A stretch of DNA of 39,052 nt from Scytalidium lignicola (lineage: Eukaryota > Ascomycota > Leotiomycetes): positions 1-39,052 of the forward strand of contig NCSJ02000379.1 in NCBI GenBank assembly GCA_002812745.2, written 5' to 3'. Position numbers and translations under genes: made by a program. The notes under the pieces were generated by a model. That model ran no database searches and was not told the DNA's origin. It worked only from the letters and a program-made list of their open reading frames with translations. The first letter of the stretch is position 1; each line of letters begins with the position of its first letter. Of the stretch, positions 10,376 through 19,058 are shown piece by piece.

Positions 10376-10940
10376 TATTACCCTGATATCGTGGTTCACT
10401 CGGGGCTGGACTCTTCAAGATCCCAGTGGATATTGTTTGGTTTAACGAAGATAAATGGTTGAGATACTGGAGACATATTCCTTCCCGTGGTGGCCATGTT
10501 TTTCAGATGACTTCTCCTGTGCGTCTCTACCTTGACGATTTTTACTTCCAGAGCTTTTCTTTCATGTATTGGTCATTGAATTATCAAAACTAGCAGATTT
10601 TGACGCTGTATTATTTTCTTACTGTGAGCCTATCACCCGACGTATGTCTCTTTGCCCAGCGTCCAGCTTCGCATAACCTGAATTCTCTGTTGCCATCAAT
10701 ATCTTCTGCACCTCATCCTGCGTAGGAAATGTTCTGGATCTTGGAAGTGCGCGGGGTANTAGATTGTGTGTGTGTGTGCATGGAACAGGCTCACAGGCTC
10801 TGAGAATCAAGTCGTGATATTTCTGAATATAGTTTACATCGATATCGCGGTCTCCGATACTACGGATGATTCTCCTCACGATCTTCCACGCATTCTCCTC
10901 GCTCGATTTTCTTCCTTTTTCGATTCTACCCTCCTGGAGT
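10376..10940. other. No gene recognised
   Basis: A minus-strand frame at 10619-10972 is open for 117 codons (NAWKIVRRIIRSIGDRD, YAKLDAGQRDIRRVIGSQ) and may be coding debris, but I cannot relate it to a family and it contains an ambiguous base at 10759 beside a (TG)n run. The rest shows nothing. Confidence 0.25.
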
Positions 10941-11235
10941 CTTGCCTTGAGGACTGGATGGGAGATAATCACGAAGTCGAGCTGGTCTCAGATTGCTTGC
11001 GGTGTCCCCGGTCCCCATAAGGACTTCAGGGTCGTCAGCATTGTCAACGATCATCAACCAGTGATTTGCACTGTCCGAGTCCAGTGTATCTTTAACAAGC
11101 CGTTTAATGTCTGCTTCAACATGAGCGGTAGAATGAATTCAACTCCAGCTGTTTTTCCAAGTCTTTGTCATTTTGACACATACGACTTTCGAAAAGTTGA
11201 CCCATCCATAGCTTGGAGCACAATTGTTCACTACT
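10941..11235 (-). pseudogene. NB-ARC nucleotide-binding domain fragment
   Basis: On the minus strand the frame around 11120-10941 reads EADIKRLVKDTLDSD, then a typical NB-ARC Walker B strand (HWLMIVDNADDPEVL), then LRDYLPSS, where family members continue with a conserved KGSILFTTR segment that is missing here. NB-ARC domains are the nucleotide-driven switch of fungal NLR proteins, often with TPR repeats. The P-loop and the C-terminal part are absent, and the sequence switches to unrelated frames at both sides, so this is a scrap of roughly 60-90 codons. It lies 29 bases past the stop of the DUF6594 gene on the same strand. Confidence 0.6.
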
Positions 11236-11263
11236 TCATTCCCAGTTGTCTTATAACTTTTTA

Positions 11264-12308
11264 TCAATTTGTATTTAAATTTGTGCTAGAGATAAACACA
11301 ATTAACACAGCAGTGTACCTGGATCAAAACCGCGCATTAATATGAGGCTTGGGGAACTCTAATGATAATCCAGGATAGGGAACTCACGTTGCTCCTGCTA
11401 TGATCATTTCCATAGTTCTCGCTCTGGTTAGGCTGGATAATGTAGAAACGAAAACGATAATAGCAATAACAATGATAACTAATCGAGATATCAGGCTACT
11501 TAGAGCATTGCATATAATCACAGGGGCTAATAGAAGAGCAATGACAAGGGATATTATCAGAGTGCGAGTTATCCGCGCTACCAATAAGCTGGAGAATATG
11601 TGTACGTTTGGATCTCTTGAAACATCATGGTAAGGCTGCTATTATCGCATTAGCCTAGGCACATAAGAGGTGCTCAAGGGCATTAGGCCCAACCTTATGG
11701 AAACGTTTATAGAGTAGAATCAGACCATCTTCCACCCAAGCTTCCAGTTGCGTCACAGCGCTATCGCCTGAGGAAGCTACACTGATAAGTTCATTACCAA
11801 GTGTTAGGTATGCTGTCTCCTCCCTGGCTAGACAGGCATTGCCGTCAACCCAGTTTTGTAAGCTAAGTGCATCCCGTCGTTTCGCGCACTCGAAGCTCAG
11901 CATTTGATGGTTTCTTACCACCAGTGCATCTGGGCTACTTAGTAGTTGTTTTCCTTAAAGGTCAAACAAATGGTGGCGAACCATATTCAGCTAGGGCAGT
12001 ATCAATGTCGGAGAGAACAGAGCTTCGTTCACTATTGTGATCGTATCGGCTGCTCCCAAGGAATAAAATAGAACTCTCTTCTCGATCAATTCTCTCCAGC
12101 TGCTTTTCAAGTATGGATAGTCTATCCTGCTTGAGCAGGAGCATACGGGTGCGTAAGTTGGAAAAACGACGGCAGAGATGGAATGAGTCGTGTGCTGCGA
12201 CAAGCGCCGAGAATCGAGGATACCCAAGGCGATAATCTTCAACTGAGAAGAGTTAGCGATATAGTCTCATAGATTGTTCCATACTTGAAAACAAGTCACA
12301 CTTTTCAT
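11264..12308 (-). CDS. DUF6594-family membrane protein, five exons, intact
   Basis: Exons on the minus strand are 12308-12302, 12242-11982, 11929-11694, 11638-11388 and 11318-11264. They total 810 nt, or 269 residues and a stop, with no interruption. Introns are 59, 52, 55 and 69 nt, all GT..AG with recognisable branch sites. The first exon is only seven bases (ATG AAA A). Landmarks of the ascomycete DUF6594 family are present: GYPRFSALVAAHDSF, RRFSNLRTRMLLLKQDRLS, ERIDREESS, DIDTALAEYDALV, SLQNWVDGNACLAREE, and a C-terminal block of hydrophobic helices (TLIISLVIALLLAPVIICNAL, RLVIIVIAIIVFVSTL, YTAVLIVFISS). The N-terminal half looks helical or coiled-coil and the C-terminus membrane-embedded. 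The molecular function of this family is unknown. It is one of the few undamaged genes in the window. Confidence 0.8.
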
Positions 12309-12922
12309 CGCATCCGTTTCGGAAGAGTTTCTTGTATTAATATATTTTGAGAGCCTTCTCCAAGGCAAAAGTATGGTTTGGATAGTATTTGTCCAAGTTG
12401 GAGTTTGAGTTGCGCCATCTGTAATCAACCCAAACATTACAACAATAATAGACTGAGAACTTCTTAGAGAAAAAAAAAAACGAACTGCTGTGCCGGTCAA
12501 AGTTTGATATCTGTTTCTGAAAGCTGTGACCTCGAAATTTCATACAATGCTGATGAACAACGTAGCTGTACGACAGTTTATCCGCGGAGGTGGAGATTAT
12601 GTATTGCCGAAGACCCGGTGTTTTTCGCCAAAGTCTACGAGGCAGCCTGATTGTGTACAGTACTGCACCACAGCCACTGCCAAACTGAGAGGGCTGATTT
12701 CTCCCCGCGCAGTGCCTGACACATGCAACACCACACAAGGCTTGATGACGTGGCATGATGTTGTGGTATAGACTCTCTCCTTAGCCAGTTATTATTTTCT
12801 CTTAAGACCCCCAGCAGCCAATTTACTGTCATCAATAATACATAATATTCCAGAATTCTAAGTGATTGTAATCGAAATCACACTAAAAAATTAATCACAC
12901 ACAACCTTTCCACGCCAAGGAA
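12309..12922. other. Intergenic, no gene supported
   Basis: It contains the probable upstream region of the DUF6594 gene and an A-run at 12470-12480. Overlapping open frames on both strands (12337-12835) show no family features and look like chance. Confidence 0.3.
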
Positions 12923-13317
12923 ATGGGACCTCTCAACGAGTACGTAAGCATTGCCGATCTACAGCTATAAGAGATGCACTGATATTTTAGTGAGCGCGGC
13001 CAAAGCCCAGAATTCTCTTTCTGTGATGATGACGGACGTGCCAAAATCGAAAAATATGAAACCGAAAGTATCCAACTTTGGATTTTAGTTGCTAGTTCTA
13101 ACCGCCTCTGTAGTTAAGCAAGTTTCGACCTGGAGATAAAGTTTATTTTATTGTTCCCGGTACAAGCGAACGTGAAGGATTGTACATAGTATCATCTGTA
13201 CCCCAGGTCGGAAAATATACGCTCTGCGATACACAACAAAGACCAATCAAGAATGGAGAAATAGTGGAAGAGAAATATTTACTGTTACATGATCCCCCTG
13301 GAAATGAGAATAACTGA
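12923..13317 (+). CDS. Small unrecognised three-exon protein, possibly off by one base
   Basis: ATG 12923 starts a 17-nt exon. A GTACGT..TTTAG intron (12940-12990) leads to a second exon reading DERGQSPEFSFCDDDGRAKIEKYETE. The third exon, from about 13119, reads KFRPGDKVYFIVPGTSEREG, YIVSSVPQVGKYTLC, KNGEIVEEKYLLL and ends at TGA 13315-13317. The third exon resembles small beta-rich fungal hypotheticals, but I cannot name a family. The second intron has a good branch site (tctaac) and 3' end, yet its 5' site at 13068 gives phase 1 while the conserved downstream frame needs phase 2. Either one G was lost at the exon end or an unusual splice is used. About 95 residues if joined. Confidence 0.5.
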
Positions 13318-13608
13318 TTAGGCTTTTCAATTTACAATTCTTCAATAGTTCCTGTTAGGTGTGAGCACACGTGACTGCGCTCCTACCGCGCCCAAGCACG
13401 TATGAGCCTCAACGCCCAAAACCTACTTGTAACGCATTCTTAAACGTACTCAAAACTATGGCTCAAACTCCATAATATTACAGGCTGGCTCCTGTCCCTG
13501 AATACGATTGTCTATATATTTCGTACTGTAGCTGTAGTTTAGGATACTCAATTGACTCCATTCCTGTGATTCTATGCCTACTATAGCCTGAATCTCTGAC
13601 AGTACCAC
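13318..13608. other. Intergenic, no gene recognised
   Basis: Nothing coding is visible. The right edge carries an inverted pair ctgacag / ctgtcag at 13596-13614 that adjoins the LTR-like segment. Confidence 0.3.
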
Positions 13609-14236
13609 TGTCAGACGTGAACAGGTGGTTGCGCTCAGACCTCCTAACCACCAGCATGCACGTGACTTCGAATATGATCGAAATACTTCGAACTCAAGAC
13701 CATAGAAGTATCTAGAATACTGTTCGTACTATATATTATACCGTAGTTATCTTGTAGTTACAACAATTGACTTCAATTCACTTCTTCACAATCATCGGCC
13801 TTCAGTGCCAACATCTGACAGTTATGAGCCCGGTTGTCGCAATGGTAACACACCTCGCTTACCAGTTCCACTGACATCGACTGCTTCCTTACCACCCTAT
13901 ATTCACTATATATTACTGAAATCTGTCACTTTGAGCCAGCGTTTATCATCAGCAACCTGCGCTCATACAAACACATATCATATAGGTTAAAACCAGAGTC
14001 CGTTTGCCCACTACACACACGTTATATGGGTTGAAACCACAGTCCGTTTGCCCACTACACACACGTTATATGGGTTGAAACCACAGTCCGTTTGCCCACT
14101 ACGCCTACACATATACAGACATACAGCTTCTAGTCCACTACCACCCGCTCCCTAGAACCTGAGGGGGGGTGTCAGACAATAATATATGGGGGTATAAGCA
14201 GTCCGGCATTAGAGGTTCCTCTTTTGTCGTCTGACA
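13609..14236 (+). mobile_element. Collapsed LTR-retroelement remnant (Copia-like, no coding)
   Basis: Two segments begin TGTCAGA and end TCTGACA, the inverted termini expected of LTRs: 13609-13820 (212 bp) and 14170-14236 (67 bp). Immediately after the first is gttatgagcccgg, in the place of a primer-binding leader. Immediately before the second is a polypurine run, gaggggggg, at 14161-14169. The second segment has a TATA-like ggtataagcag. The 349-bp interior is non-coding and includes a 44-bp minisatellite. The two LTR-like segments do not clearly align with each other, so they may come from different insertions. Confidence 0.4.
13971..14102. repeat. 44-bp minisatellite, three copies
   Basis: Three head-to-tail 44-bp units lie at 13971-14014, 14015-14058 and 14059-14102. 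Each ends in agtccgtttgcccactac. Units two and three are identical; unit one differs at several bases. Confidence 0.9.
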
Positions 14237-15207
14237 AAGAGTTATTAGCAACAGTATCTGAGAATTCAAAGAAGACTTGTACAGTAACTTAGATCAGCCT
14301 CGTAAATATTCTCTACTAATTAAAGGATATTGTAACAAGTAACGTTAAGAAGTGGAAACATGTAATGATCCATAGCTGAAACATGCGTTGTAATTTCCTC
14401 CAATTAAATTAGGTTAATACAGTGAAGAACGAAAAGGCATCAATTATTCGCCTGGTCTTACGTGTAAACACAGAAATATAATGTTTCATACACATATTCG
14501 TATCTTAAATCCGGATTACGTTCCTGAGCAACATCCTGTGCAACTTTTCTGCTCGCCTAATGTCTTTAACCTTTCAAGACTACATATGCTAAAAGCTTTC
14601 ATATCGACTTCGAATCTTCCTGTATATCAAAGCCGATGCCAGTAGGACACATATAAGGTTCGATGGTAAATTTCATAATGCAATGCAGCCAGTATAGGAG
14701 GAATGATCATGAATCGGCTACCACAATTGTTCACAGGTAGGTAAATTCTTGCCTTCAAGCAGTATATTATGATTCTCCCCTTACATACGGTAATTCTCTC
14801 TTTTTCTGTACAGTAAAACAGACCATATTGCAACTACTATACTGTACAGTTTGTGAACCTCTGCTGAAAACGTGCATTATCCTAAATGTATTCAGTAGGA
14901 TCTGTGCGCCGATATTAGCCGTTATGCATGCGGACAGGGGGGAAACTCAGTACGCGCACTCTCGCAATTGACACAGACAGGAAATGTGCTCCGCGCCAGT
15001 ATTGGAGTGCCTTCATTGCATCAAACCACAAAATGGTTAACAACTACTAAGTGCGAAGATTTAATCCAGCGTTATATTCCATCATGTGGATCCAAGCTGT
15101 GCGGAGTTTTCTCTACACGAAACTGTACGCTTTGCCTCACCCTTTTACTCATCTGAATCTTGCCATCTTTGTTCAAGGTAACATTCTTCTAAATAACCTT
15201 CAAGACT
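14237..15207. other. Intergenic region upstream of the protease gene
   Basis: No coding region is supported; short frames at 14627-14833 and 14968-15156 have no family features. The last part, pyrimidine-rich and ending caagactATGG, probably holds the promoter and leader of the calpain-like gene. Confidence 0.3.
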
Positions 15208-15987
15208 ATGGTTCGCCACATTTTCGTGGCCCTCACCTTGCTAGCTGCCGCTTTCGCACTTCCACATCCGGAAAATGCGATAATTGCAACGGAATTATCA
15301 CACCCTGATATAAAGAGCGTGCCTTTATATGGACCTGACGGAGTACCTCATGAATATGACGTCAACCAAATTCTAACACCAGATTGTTGGCTAGAAGCAA
15401 CTTTAGCAGCGATTGTAAGAGTCAACCCCAGTCAAATAACGCAAATGCTTCGTGACAACGGTGATGGTACCGTTAATGTATCTCTCTATGATCCATCCAC
15501 TCTTTCTCCGGTCAACCCCGTCCCACGGGTAAAGAGGAAATATTTCGAACAAACGGTGGAAGACAATGACTCACAAACGGTCTGGGTCCAAGTCATCCAA
15601 GACGCGTTTAATTCTGTAGCCAATGGGGCCGTGTTCAACGGCGGGAACGCTACTTTGGCACTTACAGCAATATATGGGGAATTAGCTACAACTTCAACGT
15701 GCGACCTGTTACCATATCTTGCCTATAGCGCAACAACTTATCCTGTAATACTCGGTACGTGGGCGAATATAACAGGTCCTCTTGTAGAGAATCACTACTA
15801 CACCGTCGATAATATTACCCAAGATGGGAACATCACTATGAGAAATCCGTGGGGCGTTGTGGATGTGGGGGCATGGGGAATCCAAACATCTAAAGAGGTG
15901 ACGAATCTTGGCCATGGTGAATTTATCATAACGTTGGATGAAGCCCAAGCCCAGTGTCAGGACATCGAGCATTTGGTAGGCATGTAA
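15208..15987 (+). CDS. Secreted calpain-like cysteine protease (C2-type)
   Basis: A 259-residue single-exon protein with a signal peptide (MVRHIFVALTLLAAAFA, cleavage near residues 17-18), so it is probably exported. The catalytic layout of calpain-family (C2) proteases is recognisable. Cys60 lies in LTPDCWLEATLAAI, matching the calpain Q-G-x-C-W-L helix start. His196 lies in ENHYYTVDNI. Asn213 lies in RNPWG, the calpain Asn-Pro-Trp motif. The usual Gln-Gly before the active Cys is Thr-Pro here, so the oxyanion Gln is not obvious and activity is uncertain. A Lys-Arg at 109-110 could be a Kex2-like processing site. There are four or five N-glycosylation sequons (NVS, NAT, NIT). Intracellular calpains are far larger, so this is a minimal secreted type. 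The frame is undamaged. Confidence 0.75.
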   Translation: MVRHIFVALTLLAAAFALPHPENAIIATELSHPDIKSVPLYGPDGVPHEYDVNQILTPDCWLEATLAAIVRVNPSQITQMLRDNGDGTVNVSLYDPSTLSPVNPVPRVKRKYFEQTVEDNDSQTVWVQVIQDAFNSVANGAVFNGGNATLALTAIYGELATTSTCDLLPYLAYSATTYPVILGTWANITGPLVENHYYTVDNITQDGNITMRNPWGVVDVGAWGIQTSKEVTNLGHGEFIITLDEAQAQCQDIEHLVGM

Positions 15988-17840
15988 CTGGTACATTTTT
16001 TTGGATTGGATTTAGAAATCAAAGGCAGATAAATATGTACTGTATGGCTTCAGATAAAGACAAGGAATATCATGACATGGGATCTCAAAAAGCTCAGGTC
16101 ATCCCATTTCCTGATATAGTTAGTTGAATTGACTCCGTTCATCCTTCTAGAAAATAGGCTTGGTGCAGACAAATTCAAGATTGAGATGACTTGGGTAACT
16201 TAAGTTACCGTAAAATATCTGTTATAACTTAAGGATGCTCCGAAATAAATTTAGACTGGTAAGTTAACTTATTGGGTCGAGCAATGAGAAGGCTACGGAA
16301 ACGGAGTATTTTCAGACAAGAACTGGCATGGCTTGGCGGCGAGACCACCACTGCTTAATGACAGAGGAATCGAGGGCCGGAATGGCCTGATGTGTGTTGA
16401 ATACTAGATATTGATAACTAACTTAATACATAGGTGATTCATTGCTACTCCCATATATTGCGCCGAGAATATAATTAAGATTAAGTCTACCAATAATAAC
16501 TAGTTGTAAGGCCTGCTCGAGCATGTAAGAAACCCATTCACCTGAAGAGCAAAGCAATAGCCTTCTATCTCCTTGCACTTCTGTAATTGCTTTCCAATCC
16601 TTCACGGTCTACACCACTGGGGCCTTTGGGTTCCTCCATAGAGTTTGCGTTTCGGTCTCCGTCACCAATAATCAATTAATTGCGACCGTTATGGCCGACG
16701 AATAGGCACATCTGGATCCATGCTTTCCAATAATAATTCGTCTTGCTTGCATAATATGCGGTCAAATTTCCGTTCAGGATCATACTTTTGCAAGACTCGA
16801 TGCACTTACCTCGGCCATACTATTACTCCCAACTCTTTGGTATTGGTGTTTGCGTCAGAAGTGTGGAAGTATTAGTAAGTAGAGGCGCAGCAGATTCTGC
16901 CGTATTCGTAGCTTGTAACAATTGCAGTTGCGGAAATGATGCTATGGCAGACCACTGGCGGACAGTAGTGGAATCTAGATTTCAGTTAATCACAGGTTAT
17001 GACAAAACACATCATGAAACTCAACTGGTGGATGGAAGACAGGATAACGAATTTGCGTCTAGAGACCCGATGTCAAAGATTGTGTTAAGATTGAGATTAA
17101 GATCGATGGTATTGTTTCTTGCCTGATAGTTGCTCTCCCTATAAACGCAGCTGACGGTATGGATATATCCTATAAGGCCCAAGATTCCGTCAGGTTCACG
17201 GGTTCGCATCGGTTGACAGCTTCAACCGACGATAATAAACAACTCAGAAGTGCGAATTGTTGTTTAAAATTCATTTTAGATGCAGCTCACTATTTCAAAT
17301 GGCAGGTGAGATGGGAAGCTCTATTAATACTAATACCATTATTAATGGCCGCCAAATCTAAACAGGTGCACAGGCTGGTTGAACAATTGTGATTTTTGGT
17401 GTGGAAGCATAAATTGGCGGGCTAGAAGCCATTTTTAATAAAACCGGCAAGTTTTTGAAGTTTATTGGTTCAATCTCGACTTTGAAAGCTATAGTCATCT
17501 GGTGGCATTCAACCCGGTTGGGGAGAACGGAGGAGTCGTGTCGATTCTTGACTTGCGAAACGGATGGCTATTGATTCTCCGGTGAAGAAGTTGATCAAAG
17601 GCGGCATTTTGGTTGAAGACAAGGCCGGGATCTAAGTGGAAATGTGATCAAGTAAGATGGAGTGCAGAGGTTCTTGGCTTTCAGGGAGAGCCAATTGGCT
17701 AATATGACAGTAATGTACAGTACCACTGTACGTACAAGGAAGCTTGTGCAGAATCTTTTCACGTCCATTTCTGAACTATATAGCAGGGATCAAGACTTGG
17801 AAGTGGAGTAATGGACCAAATAACAGGGATCAACTTCTGA
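15988..17840. other. Long intergenic stretch, no gene recognised
   Basis: No frame here shows family features. A TTAACTTAAG-type pair occurs at about 16197-16275 (taacttaagttacc and gtaagttaactta), echoing the VPS39-VPS18 spacer. Short frames at 16423-16605 (minus) and 16788-17126 (plus) are unsupported. An inverted pair around 17713-17732 (gtacagtaccactgtac) is a small hairpin. Confidence 0.3.
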
Positions 17841-18447
17841 AATTGGGTACAGATTCTTGTTGGTGATGAACCAAGGAGTCTCGCTGGACAAACGATCTGG
17901 TCCCGGCCTAGACAGTGTGTTGTTTGGGGACTGTGCCTCGCATCAGGGAACGAGGTGATGAAACATGGTCTCACGCGAGATAAGATAGCACGAGAAGAAG
18001 GCGTGATATGTTTCGAGATGGAGGCGGCCGGATTAATGGATAATTTTCGATGCCTGGTGATTCGAGGCATCTGTGATTATGTGGATTCGCATAAGAACAA
18101 ACAGTGGCAGCCGTATGCGGCGGCCACAGCTGCGGCATTTGCTCGAGCGCTTCTCGGTTTCATTGATGAGCAGGACGTGATCGGAACACCTGGTGAGTAG
18201 CTCTGTTAAATGATCATCTGCCAGTGGCATGGATGGCCGTAATGTGACTGTATGGATTATAGCTAATTCGAAACTAGTAGCTCCACGACCTGCAGGCTCC
18301 AATGAAGCTGTTACAGAAGCTACCACAAACCACCAGAGCAATTCAAACACGGTAACATTTGGCAGTCACAATTCGGGGTTTCAAGCTGGTGTTGTTAATG
18401 GCGGAGCTCGTTTTCGACTCATTAGAAATTGTCGTGCTAGTTTATAA
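17841..18447 (+). pseudogene. PNP/UDP phosphorylase-domain fragment with C-terminal PP-type (RHIM-like) amyloid motif
   Basis: The frame is open from 17841, without a convincing ATG, and carries the second half of a nucleoside phosphorylase (PNP_UDP_1) domain: [45 protein letters not shown] and [17 protein letters not shown]. In fungi this domain is a frequent N-terminal effector of NLR proteins. A 70-nt intron, 18193-18262 (GTGAGT..TATAG, phase 1), joins a last exon ending at TAA 18445-18447. That exon has a Ser/Asn linker and then, at 18370-18402, NSGFQAGVVNG, which fits N-x-G-x-Q-x-G-x-x-x-G, the pattern I associate with the fungal PP motif related to the animal RHIM. The first half of the PNP domain is missing, so the locus is probably truncated, although the remaining exons are clean. 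Confidence 0.6.
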
Positions 18448-19058
18448 GGCATTTATTTCGAATATGTTGATTCAATAAGAAAATATTAATTGTACTAAGC
18501 TCTAGCTTCGGAAGATAGTAAGGTATGGAATGAAGTGCTACTGAGATCTGCTTGCACGTTTAAATTATACGACATAGAATAGGTGTGCTTAGTGTAGGAG
18601 GAGCCTTATACAACGACGCTGCACCTCTTCCCACCGCAAAATGCCTCATTGTGTGTGAATTCATTTATCCTGACTTCTTTCCAACGGGATATGCAAGACA
18701 CGAGCAACAACACAGGCAAAGATGAATAGCACTAGCCTAAATGATCCGAACCTCCTATTAGAGCTAGATTATGAAACATCCGGAGACAGGAGTTCGTCGA
18801 ACTCAGAATCGATTCTTTTTATTCACAGTTTAAATGCATCGGCCATGGAATAGATCTCCACCGTGCGTTATATTGAGCAAACGAAGAGGCCCTTCCATTT
18901 TCTTCTTCCGTCGCTTCAATCTAGTCAAATTTCTATCCTGTTGGCAGAGGTAAGATATTTCCCTCCAGGGACAAAGTAGTGGCAGAGAGAGAGATGCAAT
19001 CTCTGTGGCTTTGGAAAAAGACAAGGAACTTCATGATAAAGCACTGCAAAAGTCCAGG
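18448..19058. other. Spacer between convergent PNP fragment and NLR
   Basis: No gene is supported. It would contain the two 3' ends. Confidence 0.3.

Noticed and set aside
10619..10972. Minus-strand frame of 117 codons
   Set aside because: It partly overlaps NB-ARC coding in another frame, includes an N and a (TG)n run, and matches no family I know; kept only as possible debris.
12337..12835. Overlapping frames on both strands
   Set aside because: No motifs, no consistent introns, and low-complexity Phe/Ser runs from a poly-A tract.
13971..14102. CRISPR-like array
   Set aside because: The 44-bp units are contiguous with no spacers, and the genome is eukaryotic.
16788..17126. Plus-strand frame of 112 codons
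   Set aside because: No recognisable domain and no supporting splice or start context.
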